A DNA stretch of 64,000 bases from VRUE01 sp963712595 (GTDB lineage Bacteria > Actinomycetota > Thermoleophilia > Solirubrobacterales > 70-9), in the NCBI GenBank assembly GCA_963712595.1, contig CAVQIM010000004.1:186001-250000 (forward strand). Direction: 5' to 3'. The notes beneath the pieces are model-generated. The model saw nothing but the letters and a program-made list of their open reading frames with translations, was not told where the DNA came from and ran no database searches. Shown here one piece after another: positions 44,201-51,161 of the stretch (position 1 is its first letter; each line of letters starts with the position of its first letter). The position numbers and the translations under genes were made by a program.

Positions 44201-44324
44201 CGAAGACGTCGTCGATGTTGGGGACGACGAGGATCGGATCGCGGTCGAGCGCAGCCGCGAAACGGCGCAGGATCAAGCCCCTGCGCCCCGAGTTGAGCGG
44301 TCCGTGGATCAGCTTCAGGGGCAC
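41253..44324 (-). CDS. AddB-like PD-(D/E)XK nuclease with degenerate Walker A
   Basis: A 1023-residue protein. The N-terminal HGPLNSGRRGLILRRF aligns with the AddB Walker A, but the lysine of GKT is replaced (GRRG), so ATP use looks doubtful. Middle segments have helicase-like blocks (HVFVASLQDGEFPRRDRGGD). The C-terminal nuclease motif is GAIDRVDRGPGNRALVIDYKL. A cysteine motif (CPTFCEFAPIC) at the end fits an AddB-type Fe-S cluster with an upstream Cys (DLCSYRWFAG). It is the first gene of a two-gene operon with the AddA-like gene. The exact orthology to AddB or AdnA is not decided. Confidence 0.82.
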   Translation of the reverse strand: MPLKLIHGPLNSGRRGLILRRFAAALDRDPILVVPNIDDVFDFEREICERGAALGGAVMTFDGLFHEIAAVSGSPPGSALSQVQRQRAVSVGIAEHRAQLGPLRRASLQPGFAVAFERLLAELGSAGLDPAHLGADAETLESSAYLNDLATLGAGYAAVRERLGRTDSDQLAREAIALLRRSGEPWRGRPVFLYGLDDLTGNQLDLVEALSPIAEVTVALPYEQGRAALAARAGMLEKLRTRVDVAEETVTEADPANTSNRMLFELERGFGALDAEPQPPAEGLTLLRSAGTRGEAEAIGTEIAGLIAAGVEPAEIVVAVRDPSRRGPLIASVLEDYGIATALEAELPVAGTAVGGALVALLEAEFGGGRASDLLRFLRGPSGVPAARVDWFERAVRRGRVQSAEAALDLWQADGGDLPHDLTRLREAASHPPAELARAVGRLAATMASRSLRGRGEGAHPAAGEGTELRAAAEIANALAELSEIERLTPQAGELAATVSTLDFRAWSGPATGRVRIADPYRLRAGRFNHVFVASLQDGEFPRRDRGGDPFLSEHQRETLGLEPRRDTEAEERYLFYACLSLPRLRLFLSYRDSDENGAAEARSPLIDDVRRLLAPAPPVSGPDSAEESITKARDLTRVVTSPAEAPSEDELARAVATRGRDADSAALCAAAGAPSQIGQRVVARISAAREAESASRAPGPFTNPAALESLAAVGAYGGTTLEEFDLCSYRWFAGHELDPQPLDPLPDPLLQGGIMHAALERLYAEQPGSDPLPRPASLPLWSARGRELVAEVCAERELGVHPAERAIARRVERLLDRFLVEESRRETGGFEPWLLEAAFGEGEDTERPVLEIDGWGLHGAIDRVDRGPGNRALVIDYKLSGSVTPREKLEEKAKLQLQLYLLAIAEHWGADPVGGLYHPLRGTSSRRPRGAVLDEVAGALGSYRLYDNDLVDGAGLEELLDDARSRAGAIVARMRSGDIRRDPGPRRGLRGHDVCPTFCEFAPICRRDRAPVSEEDFEGNDR

Positions 44325-44421
44325 CTCCTCACCTTATGTCCAACTCCGGCGCGTGCCGTCGCAAACTGCGGCTTCCCAAGCCGGCTTTGGCGTCTACCGC
44401 CCCCTCTAAATTGCATTCCAG

Positions 44422-44877
44422 ATGGCTCTTTGCTTCGTAGACCCAGCCGACGCGATCCGCGCGATCTCCGACTCGATCGGCCGCGAGGCCCGCCGGCAGC
44501 TGCTCGGCGAGGCCGTGCGCGCCTGGGTCGACGAGATCCCAGACGACGAGCTGGAGACCCACTACGCCAAGGCCCTCTCCGAGCTCGACGAACACGACCT
44601 CTCGATGCTGGCCGCCTGGCACGGCTCGCTCGAGGTCGGCCACCCGGTCCCCAACCGCGACTTCCTCATGGGCGCCTTCGGCTCCCTCGGCGAGAACCGC
44701 CGCGAGGCGCTCAAGCTCGCCGCCGGCTTCCGCGGCGAGGAGGCCGTCGACGCCGGAGTCACCGAGGAGGACGCCCTCGAGCTCGTCCTCGGCCTGCTCT
44801 CGCCGCCGCGCCAGATGGAGCTTGCCCTCGAGGCCGTCGAGCTCTACATCTGGGACCGCGCCGGCTCGGACAACTGA
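44422..44877 (+). CDS. Hypothetical acidic helical protein, 151 aa
   Basis: A soluble, mostly helical protein (DPADAIRAISDSIGREARRQL, DDELETHYAKALSELDEHDL, then PPRQMELALEAVELYIW). It has no signal peptide, membrane helix or catalytic motif. It is divergent from the AddB-like gene, with about 100 bases between starts. The length and composition are normal for the host, but I do not recognise the family. Confidence 0.6.
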   Translation: MALCFVDPADAIRAISDSIGREARRQLLGEAVRAWVDEIPDDELETHYAKALSELDEHDLSMLAAWHGSLEVGHPVPNRDFLMGAFGSLGENRREALKLAAGFRGEEAVDAGVTEEDALELVLGLLSPPRQMELALEAVELYIWDRAGSDN

Positions 44878-44946
44878 GCCCGCAGCGGCGCGGCCAATAA
44901 CAGCGGTCCATCTCACGCTTTCGTGAGCCCGGCCGTTGAATGGGGG

Positions 44947-45804
44947 ATGGACCGCGAGGACGTCGTATTCGCTTCGGGCGCCGAAAGGTGTGCGGCCTGG
45001 CTGTACCCGGCCGCGGCGGGTGCGGCCGAGTCAGCGGTGGTGGTAATGGCGCATGGGCTCTCCGGGACCCGCCGCGATCGGCTTGGGGCCTTCGCCCAGC
45101 GCTTTGCCGCGGCCGGGTTCGCCGCCCTCGTCTTCGACCACCGCGGCTTCGGCGACAGCGGTGGGGAGGCTGACCTCTTCCACCCGGCGCGCCAGCTCGA
45201 GGACTGGCGGGCGGCGATCTCCTTTGCCCGCTCGCTCCCGGGAATCGACGGCGGGCGGGTGGCCACCTTCGGATCCTCGCTGGGTGGGGGCAACGCGCTC
45301 GCGGCTGCGGCCGACGACCCGGGGGTGGCCGCCGCGATCAGCCAGGTTCCATTCCTGGACATCGTGCGCCAGGCGCATCGCGCCTCGCCCCGCGTCACCG
45401 CCAAGGTGCTGACGGCCGCGGTTCGCGGTCGGCATTTGCCTGCGGTCGGGCAGCCGCACGAGGCGGCCTTCATCAACGCGCCCGGGGGCGAGGAGGGGTG
45501 GCGACGGGTGGTCGCAATCGGCGAGGACTCGCGCTGGCGCAACCGCGTCTCCTCCCGCTGGCTGCTGGCGCCGCCGTACCGGCCGATTCGCCATGCCGCA
45601 AAGCTGCATTGCCCCTGGCTCGTCTGCGTCGGCGAGGCCGACCGGGTGGCGAAGCCGGGGCCGGCGATCAAAGCGGCCAGGCGCGCCCCTCGCGGCGAGC
45701 TGCGCACTTACGCCGGCGTCGATCACTTCGACATCTACGACGGCCCCGCGCACGAGGCGATCGTCGCCGACGAGGTCGACTTCCTGCGCCGTCACCTCTC
45801 TTAG
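44947..45804 (+). CDS. Alpha/beta-hydrolase
   Basis: A 285-residue serine hydrolase of the alpha/beta fold. The oxyanion motif is AHGLSG, the nucleophile elbow is GSSLGG, the acid is in CVGEADRVAKPG and the histidine in GVDHFDIY. The overall pattern is close to the dienelactone hydrolase or X-Pro peptidase-like group (HRGFGDSGGEADLFHPARQLEDWRAAI). The ATG at 44947 was preferred; a GTG 8 codons earlier is also possible. It converges with the HAD gene. The substrate is unknown. Confidence 0.82.
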   Translation: MDREDVVFASGAERCAAWLYPAAAGAAESAVVVMAHGLSGTRRDRLGAFAQRFAAAGFAALVFDHRGFGDSGGEADLFHPARQLEDWRAAISFARSLPGIDGGRVATFGSSLGGGNALAAAADDPGVAAAISQVPFLDIVRQAHRASPRVTAKVLTAAVRGRHLPAVGQPHEAAFINAPGGEEGWRRVVAIGEDSRWRNRVSSRWLLAPPYRPIRHAAKLHCPWLVCVGEADRVAKPGPAIKAARRAPRGELRTYAGVDHFDIYDGPAHEAIVADEVDFLRRHLS

Positions 45805-45808
45805 CTAC

Positions 45809-46441
45809 CTAGGCGAGCGCGGCGCGGATCTCGGGAATCGCCTGCTCGTTGTCCTGGAAGTGGACCGCATTCAGGCCGGCCTTGCGGGCGCCTTCGCAGT
45901 TGACGAGGACGTCGTCGACGAAGAGGCAGGTCTCGGCGGTCTGGCCGATCCGCTCAAGGGTCAGCTCGTAGATCTTCGATTCGGGCTTGCGACAGCCGAC
46001 GAAGCCGGAGTCGACGACGGTCTCGAAGATCTCGTCGACTGGGAGCATCGAGCGCCACAGCGGCTCCCACTCGCGCACGTTGTTGGTCAGCATCGCCATC
46101 CGGTAGCCCTCTGCCTTCAGCTCGCGCATCAGCTCGATCATCTGCGGGTTGGGCTCGAGCGCCTCGAAGTAGATCTCTTTGAAGCGGTGCATCTCCGGGC
46201 GGTGGCCGAGCAGCGGCTCGAGCGAGTCGGTGAGCAGCTCGAGAAATGCAACCTCGGTGATCTCGCCGCGCTCCATCTCGAACAGCGGGTTTTCGCCGTT
46301 GGCCTCTGCGGCTGCCTGCATTCCCTTGCCCAGGGTCTCCGTCGTGATCCCGGTCTTGTCCTGGAAGGCCATGAAGGACTGGATCAACGGCGTGGTCAGC
46401 ACGCCGCCGAAGTCGGAGACGATCGCCTCTATCTCAGCCAT
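45809..46441 (-). CDS. HAD-family hydrolase-like protein with altered motif I
   Basis: A 210-residue haloacid-dehalogenase-fold protein. Motif I reads SDFGGVLTT, so the nucleophile D10 is present but the usual second aspartate is glycine. Motif II is MLTNN, motif III lysine is in RKPESKIYELTL and motif IV is CLFVDDVLVNCEGA. The glycine change is common in the epoxide hydrolase N-terminal-like and dehalogenase-like subgroups and usually means no efficient phosphatase activity. The ATG at 46441 lies inside the end of the upstream 130-residue gene (8-base overlap), indicating translational coupling. Confidence 0.82.
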   Translation of the reverse strand: MAEIEAIVSDFGGVLTTPLIQSFMAFQDKTGITTETLGKGMQAAAEANGENPLFEMERGEITEVAFLELLTDSLEPLLGHRPEMHRFKEIYFEALEPNPQMIELMRELKAEGYRMAMLTNNVREWEPLWRSMLPVDEIFETVVDSGFVGCRKPESKIYELTLERIGQTAETCLFVDDVLVNCEGARKAGLNAVHFQDNEQAIPEIRAALA

Positions 46442-46826
46442 CGCTGTGGATGACCTCGTAATGGCCGAGGCCCTCGCGCCCTTCGAGCGACCAGCGGAAG
46501 AAAGCGATCTCACCGCGCAGGCCGGGGTGGCGAATCGAGCTGGCGCTGATCAGCGTCCCGGCGCCGCGCAGCGGCTGGCTCTCCTCGCCGTCGAGCCAGA
46601 GCTCGAGCGTCGCTCGCCGCTGTATCCCGTCCGGCCCGTACTCGGTCGAGAGCAGCGTCTCGGCCACCTCCGCCGGGGCCCCGTCGGGCCCGCAGAGCAC
46701 GGCCGCGATCTCCTCCTCGCCGTGTCCATCGGCCTGCGCCGGCCGAACGGCGCTCAGCGCCAGCAGTCCTCCGTCTGAGAAGGCGATCCCGATCGATCGC
46801 CGCACGATCCGTCCCTCGTCGCTCAT
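46434..46826 (-). CDS. Hypothetical protein, 130 aa
   Basis: A beta-rich soluble protein (SIGIAFSDGGLLALSAVRPA, IAAVLCGPDGAPAEVAETLL, RRATLELWLDGEESQPLRGAG, FRWSLEGREGLGHYEVIHS). It resembles a lipocalin-like or tocopherol-cyclase-like barrel, but no family is certain. It overlaps the HAD gene by 8 bases, and the two are probably expressed together. The start ATG is 80 bases from the divergent acetyltransferase gene. Confidence 0.62.
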   Translation of the reverse strand: MSDEGRIVRRSIGIAFSDGGLLALSAVRPAQADGHGEEEIAAVLCGPDGAPAEVAETLLSTEYGPDGIQRRATLELWLDGEESQPLRGAGTLISASSIRHPGLRGEIAFFRWSLEGREGLGHYEVIHSDG

Positions 46827-46905
46827 CGGCCGGGGAGCCTATTAGGGCGGTCGTCCCGAAGGGGGGAGGTCTAGATTCCCTGCTCATCTCCGTCCCAATT
46901 CCGCA

Positions 46906-47475
46906 ATGCAGATGAGCTCGATCACGATCCGAGATGCCGATCCCCAGCGGGACGCACCCGCCTGCGCGCTGATCTACGCCCCCCATGTGCAATCGAGCGC
47001 CACGTCGTTCGAGGAGCAGCCGCCCGTTGTCAATGAGGTCGCCGAGCGCATTGCGCGGACGTCGGAAACCCACCCCTGGCTCGTCGCCGAGGACGCGGAC
47101 GTGGTGGTTGGCTACGCCTACGCCTGTCCGCATCGCACGCGGCCCGCCTACCGCTGGGCGGCTGACGTCTCCGTCTACGTCGCCGACGGCTACTGCGGCC
47201 AGGGCATCGGTCGGAGCCTCTACGAAGCCCTCCTCGAGCGCCTGCGGGATCAGCGCTACCGCATGGCCTGCGCCGGCATCACGCTGCCGAACGAGGCTAG
47301 CGTCGCGCTCCACGAGAACCTTGGCTTCGTGCCCGTAGGCGTGTTCCGCGAGATCGGCTGGAAGGCCGGCGCCTGGCGCGACGTCGGCTGGTGGCAGCTG
47401 GACCTCTCCTCGGGAGCCGGCGGCAGGCCCACCGAGCCGTTGCCCCCGCCGCGCGGTAGCGCCCGGCTACCATAG
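46906..47475 (+). CDS. GNAT N-acetyltransferase (phosphinothricin acetyltransferase-like)
   Basis: A 189-residue GNAT-fold enzyme. ITIRDADPQRDAPACALIY opens it, the acetyl-CoA loop is DGYCGQGIGRSLYEALLERL, and LPNEASVALHENLGFVPVGV, GWKAGAWRDVGWWQ complete the pattern. This subgroup acetylates phosphinothricin or methionine derivatives; the natural substrate is unknown. The start ATG at 46906 has a second in-frame ATG two codons later. It is 4 bases before the MIP18-type gene, so they are co-transcribed. Confidence 0.85.
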   Translation: MQMSSITIRDADPQRDAPACALIYAPHVQSSATSFEEQPPVVNEVAERIARTSETHPWLVAEDADVVVGYAYACPHRTRPAYRWAADVSVYVADGYCGQGIGRSLYEALLERLRDQRYRMACAGITLPNEASVALHENLGFVPVGVFREIGWKAGAWRDVGWWQLDLSSGAGGRPTEPLPPPRGSARLP

Positions 47476-47479
47476 GCCG

Positions 47480-47797
47480 ATGGCCGACAACGACACAGCG
47501 GTGCTGACCGAAGACGACGTGCTGGAGGCGCTCGAGGAAGTGATCGATCCCGAGCTGGGTCTCGACTTCGTCTCGCTCGGCCTCGTCTACGACGTCGAGA
47601 TCGAGGGCGAGGAGGTCTTCGTCACCTTCACCCTGACCACCCCAGCCTGCCCGATCGGCCCCCAGGTCTCCGAGCAGATGAAGGAGTTCGTAGGCGACCT
47701 CCCCGGCGTCTCGGCCGTTCACCCGAAGATGATCTTCGACCCACCCTGGTCCCCGGAGATGATGACCGAGGACGCCAAGTTCGCACTCGGCTTCTAG
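47480..47797 (+). CDS. MIP18-family metal-sulfur cluster assembly factor
   Basis: A 105-residue protein of the MIP18/PaaD/SufT family: LEALEEVIDPELGLDFVSLGLV then the cysteine motif TTPACPIGPQVSEQM (C57). This family helps mature iron-sulfur proteins. It is remote from the suf genes at 55-63 kb in this window, although SufT-like proteins often sit with them. Its neighbour is the acetyltransferase gene. The length is normal. Confidence 0.85.
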   Translation: MADNDTAVLTEDDVLEALEEVIDPELGLDFVSLGLVYDVEIEGEEVFVTFTLTTPACPIGPQVSEQMKEFVGDLPGVSAVHPKMIFDPPWSPEMMTEDAKFALGF

Positions 47798-47826
47798 GCG
47801 GGCAACTCGAAGATCACGCTGGTCCC

Positions 47827-48072
47827 TTAGCGCGCCCGAGGATCGCGGTACTCGGGGTCCACCGCCCTGCGGTCATCGACCAGGACCTCGGCTTGCCTAG
47901 AACGGCGAGACCAGACGGCCCACTGCCAGATCGCGATTGCCAAGCCGACGACGCCGGCGATCATCAAGATCAAGCCGATCGTCCTCAGATCCAGGCCCTT
48001 GACATGGAAGTGGGTGGCGAAGCGCAGGATCGCGCCGACCGCGATCAGGAAGATGCTGCCTGCAAAGGTCAT
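47827..48072 (-). CDS. Small membrane protein (DUF6458-like), 81 aa
   Basis: Two membrane helices (SIFLIAVGAILRFATHF and TIGLILMIAGVVGLAIAIWQW) and a basic tail (WSRRSRQAEVLVDDRR). The pattern fits DUF6458 family actinobacterial membrane proteins. It is the last of four small membrane protein genes on the minus strand from 48871 to 47827. The role is unknown. Confidence 0.7.
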   Translation of the reverse strand: MTFAGSIFLIAVGAILRFATHFHVKGLDLRTIGLILMIAGVVGLAIAIWQWAVWSRRSRQAEVLVDDRRAVDPEYRDPRAR

Positions 48073-48082
48073 CTCGTCGCCC

Positions 48083-48157
48083 CTAGACGACGCGGCGGAA
48101 AAGATAGACAGCGAGCAGGATCAGGATGATGACGATGAGAATTCCGACGATGGTCAA
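48083..48157 (-). CDS. 24-residue hydrophobic peptide
   Basis: A TTG start at 48157, with GGAG 6 bases upstream (48164-48167). The peptide reads MTIVGILIVIILILLAVYL then FRRVV, a single membrane helix with a basic end, and stops at 48083. It ends 11 bases before the start of the 81-residue membrane protein gene, in the same direction. This resembles the tiny single-helix membrane proteins that accompany stress genes in other bacteria. It is not supported by homology. Confidence 0.5.
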   Translation of the reverse strand: MTIVGILIVIILILLAVYLFRRVV

Positions 48158-48216
48158 GACGAGCTCCTTTGTTGGGTTTTAGCTTCTTGGGTGGTGAAGA
48201 TGGGCGAGGCCGGGTC

Positions 48217-48459
48217 CTATAGCGGCGACTTGGAGCGCGCTTTCTTGCCGGCGGCATGGCTCTTGTCGGCGGCGCGCTGAGAGGTTCCGAACGATTTCGA
48301 GAGCAGGCGGCCGATCGGTCCCGGTGCCTTCGAGCCCGCTCTGGCGCCGGTCGAGAAGCCCTTGTCGGCGCCCCGCCGGGCGGGGTCGGAGAGCCGCGGC
48401 AGCAGGAAGCCGAGGATCGCGAGCAGGATGCAGAGGGCGACTACGGCGGCGATCAGCAT
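48217..48459 (-). CDS. Small membrane protein, 80 aa
   Basis: One N-terminal membrane helix (MLIAAVVALCILLAILGFLL) and a basic, Ser/Lys-rich cytoplasmic tail (GRLLSKSFGTSQRAADKSH). No family is certain. It follows the 126-residue coiled-coil membrane protein by 31 bases and belongs to the same cluster of small membrane proteins. Confidence 0.6.
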   Translation of the reverse strand: MLIAAVVALCILLAILGFLLPRLSDPARRGADKGFSTGARAGSKAPGPIGRLLSKSFGTSQRAADKSHAAGKKARSKSPL

Positions 48460-48490
48460 CGCGCGTCCTCTTGGCTGAGGTGCTCGTGAC

Positions 48491-48871
48491 TCACAGATCC
48501 TCCTCGATCGCGTCGGCTTTCTGGCCGTGGCGGCGGGCCCGCTCGCGCTCGCGCTCGCTGTGCGCGGCGGCCACCTCCGACTCCTCGGCCAGCTCGTCGG
48601 CGCGGTCGCGGTGCTCCTCGGCGACGCGCTCGGCCGCCTCGGCTACCTCGGCCGCCTTTGCGGCCTCGGCTCGCTTCGCCTGCTCCTCCTCGGAGAGGCT
48701 GGTCGCCTTGGCGGCCCTGGTCTGCGCCTCGTCGCGGTGGGACTCCGCCTGTTCGGCCAGCCGCTCCCGCTCGATTCGGCGCCGCTCTCTCGCGCGCCGG
48801 GCGATCACGACCGCGGCAGCGGCCAACACCAGGACGACGACCACGATGACAACGATTAGAACGGTGGACAT
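48491..48871 (-). CDS. Membrane-anchored coiled-coil protein, 126 aa
   Basis: An N-terminal membrane helix (VLIVVIVVVVLVLAAAAVVIA) followed by a highly charged Ala/Glu/Arg-rich coiled coil to the end. It resembles the membrane-tethered helical proteins near envelope-stress genes in actinobacteria. It starts a run of four small membrane genes on the minus strand. No domain is recognised. Confidence 0.65.
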   Translation of the reverse strand: MSTVLIVVIVVVVLVLAAAAVVIARRARERRRIERERLAEQAESHRDEAQTRAAKATSLSEEEQAKRAEAAKAAEVAEAAERVAEEHRDRADELAEESEVAAAHSERERERARRHGQKADAIEEDL

Positions 48872-49200
48872 CTACGTCTCCTCTCATTTGGGCACACCCG
48901 GCACCTGCAACCGGCCCGCGTAGCCCTTGAGCTCAGAGAGCCGTGCAACGCAACCGTCAACCTCTCAACCCGATTTGACTTTCCTACCCATTTGGCGAAG
49001 ACCAAACCAGCGGCAACCCACCCACCGCAGAAATCTTGGATAAGGCTCCGGACCTAAGACGGGAGGCCTGGCAATTCGTCAGGGGGGAGACCCAGGGGAT
49101 AGATCGCCGGCCAGGGTGCGCGCGAAGCCATTCGTTGCCGCAGTCACGACGCCAAGGGCTGAGTTCGCACTTACCCGCGATATACGCGGTAAGGGCGAAG
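48872..49200. other. 329-bp region without a gene
   Basis: No convincing ORF. The segment 48940-49035 is AT-richer and contains the likely promoter of the small membrane gene cluster. The right end carries hairpin D5 next to the fxsA stop codon. No RNA gene or repeat is recognised. Confidence 0.5.
49164..49199. terminator. Hairpin D5 after fxsA
   Basis: TTCGCACTTACCCGCG pairs with CGCGGTAAGGGCGAA around the loop ATATA, with two imperfections. It ends 2 bases from the fxsA stop on the minus strand and is a plausible terminator for fxsA. Confidence 0.55.
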
Positions 49201-49677
49201 TCAGCGCTCGGGCTGGGTCAGGCGGGGGTCGTCTGAGTCGATCTCCTCGGCCGTGGCGTCGAAGTCGTAGGGGCGACTTGTGCGGGGCTGGCGACCGGGG
49301 CCCGGCGCGCCGACGACGATGAAGCGGCGGCCGACGTAGCCGCGCATCAGGCGCCTGACGATCGCCCGGGTGGGTGGGATTAGGAGGATCAGGCCAAAGA
49401 TGTCGGTGACGAAGCCGGGGGTGAGCAGCAGGGTGCCGCCGACGGCGATCAGGAGGCCGTCGGCCACCTCGCGGCCGGGGAAGCGGCGCTCGGCGAGGGC
49501 GGCGTTGAAGCGGCGCCAGGCGCCGCGGCCCTGGTGGCGCAGCAACAGCGAGCCGAGCAGCGCGTCGGCGAGCAGCAGCGCAATCGTCGGCCAGACCCCG
49601 ATCAGCGAGCCGATCTGGATGATCACGTAGAGCTCGACGATCGGGACGACGATGAAGAGGGCGATCAGAATGGCCAC
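49201..49677 (-). CDS. fxsA: FxsA-family membrane protein
   Basis: A 158-residue membrane protein with the family start ALFIVVPIVELYVIIQIGSLIG, a second helix pair (TIALLLADALLGSLLLRHQG) and VADGLLIAVGGTLLLTPGFVTDIFGLIL. The tail is hydrophilic. FxsA in E. coli modulates exclusion of phage T7 by the F plasmid PifA; the normal role is not known. The ATG at 49677 is 45 bases from the stop of the upstream WS/DGAT gene on the same strand. Confidence 0.85.
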   Translation of the reverse strand: MAILIALFIVVPIVELYVIIQIGSLIGVWPTIALLLADALLGSLLLRHQGRGAWRRFNAALAERRFPGREVADGLLIAVGGTLLLTPGFVTDIFGLILLIPPTRAIVRRLMRGYVGRRFIVVGAPGPGRQPRTSRPYDFDATAEEIDSDDPRLTQPER

Positions 49678-49722
49678 AGAGAAGGAGCCTAGCCAGCCGG
49701 GCCTTCCGGCTCGTGGCCAGCC

Positions 49723-51135
49723 TTAGGCGGGAGCAGCGGCCGCTGCCGCCTCCTCCAGCTCCGCCAGCGCCCGGTTGAGGCCGGCGGCGAACTCTTCGAC
49801 GTCCTCCATCGAGTCGTAATCGGCGAGCAGGCCGAAGCCGAGGCGGCCGTTGTAGCTCATGATCGCGACCGCCATCGCGTGGTTCTCGGGGAGGAAGGCG
49901 ACTGGGAAGACCTCCTCCAGCTCGCGGCCGAGGACGTAGAGGGGGAGCTGGGGACCGGGCACGTTGGTGACGATCAGGTTGAAGAGGCGGGTGGAGAAGT
50001 TGATCCGCGAGGCCTGCGCCAGCAGCGTCGGCGGCGCGAAGTCGTTGAAGCGGGCGATCACTTCGGCGCCGAGCGCCTGCTTGGAGCGCTTCAGCCCCTC
50101 CATCTGCTCGCTGACCACCCGCAGGCGCCGCACCGGGTCCTCGACGTACACCGGCAGCGGGCCGCGCATCGCGGCGATCCGGTTGCCGAGGTCGCCGCGC
50201 TCGTCCTTGGTGCGGATCGAGACCGGCACCAGCGCCCGCAGCTCCAGCCCCTCGGTGCGGATGCCGCGGCTGTGCAGCCACTCCCGCAGCGCCCCAGTCA
50301 CCACGGCGAGGACGACGTCGTTGACCGTCCCCCCGAGCGTGTCCTTGATCCGCTTGAAGGTCGCCAGCTCCGAGCGCGCCCAGGTAAAGCGGCGGTGGGG
50401 GCCGATCGGCTGGTTCAACGGCACGTCGGGAGCGGGGTCGGCGAAGGCGCCGACCACCTCGCCCAGCCCCTCCAGGGCCTCGCCCACGCGCTTCGCCGCC
50501 GTCTCGGGATGCCGCACCGCCTCCACCGCCCGCTCGATCAGCTTCACCGGCGCGGCGGCGGCGTCGACGGCGCCGCGCGCGACCAGCTCCGCGGTCGTCG
50601 GCTGGCGCTCCGGCACCCAGCCGTCTTCGCTCGCCGCCGGCTCGGGCACGGGCTCGAGGTCGAATAGCACCGTGCCGATGTCGACGCCGGAGATGCCGTC
50701 GACCATCGCGTGGTGGGTCTTGGTCAGCAGGGCGAAGCGGTCGCGCTCGAGTCCCTGCACCAGCCACAGCTCCCAGAGCGGCTTGGAGCGGTCGAGCTGC
50801 TGCGAGAAGACCCTGCCGGCGAGGCGCTTCAGCTGCTGCTCGCCGCCCGGCTCGGGCAGCGCGGTGTGGCGGATGTGGTAGGTCAGGTTGAAGTTGACGT
50901 CGTCGGCCCAGAGCGGCCGGCCGGCCTCCAGCGGTGGCACGACCAGGCGCTGGCGGAAGCGCGGCACCTGGTTGAGGCGGCCGCGCACGTGCTCGACCAG
51001 GTCGACGTATTTCGGCGGCGGTCCCTCGAAGATCAGGATCGCGCCGACGTGCATGTGGCTGGCCGAGGTCTCGTTCGTCAGGAACGAGGCGTCGACGGCG
51101 GTCAGCCGGTCGAGGTGGCGTCCTTGCGTTGCCAT
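49723..51135 (-). CDS. Wax ester synthase/diacylglycerol acyltransferase (WS/DGAT)
   Basis: A 470-residue acyltransferase that esterifies fatty acyl-CoA to diacylglycerol or fatty alcohol, storing lipid. The N-terminal domain starts DRLTAVDASFLTNETSASHMHVG. The active-site motif is HHAMVDGISG (H141, H142, D146). The C-terminal DUF1298 domain has FNLIVTNVPGPQLPLYVLG. Together with the beta-oxidation genes at 3-14 kb it indicates lipid storage and reuse. It is divergent from ispH, with only 26 bases between start codons. Confidence 0.9.
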   Translation of the reverse strand: MATQGRHLDRLTAVDASFLTNETSASHMHVGAILIFEGPPPKYVDLVEHVRGRLNQVPRFRQRLVVPPLEAGRPLWADDVNFNLTYHIRHTALPEPGGEQQLKRLAGRVFSQQLDRSKPLWELWLVQGLERDRFALLTKTHHAMVDGISGVDIGTVLFDLEPVPEPAASEDGWVPERQPTTAELVARGAVDAAAAPVKLIERAVEAVRHPETAAKRVGEALEGLGEVVGAFADPAPDVPLNQPIGPHRRFTWARSELATFKRIKDTLGGTVNDVVLAVVTGALREWLHSRGIRTEGLELRALVPVSIRTKDERGDLGNRIAAMRGPLPVYVEDPVRRLRVVSEQMEGLKRSKQALGAEVIARFNDFAPPTLLAQASRINFSTRLFNLIVTNVPGPQLPLYVLGRELEEVFPVAFLPENHAMAVAIMSYNGRLGFGLLADYDSMEDVEEFAAGLNRALAELEEAAAAAAPA

Positions 51136-51161
51136 CCTCCAAGGCTAGCTACCCTGCAGCC

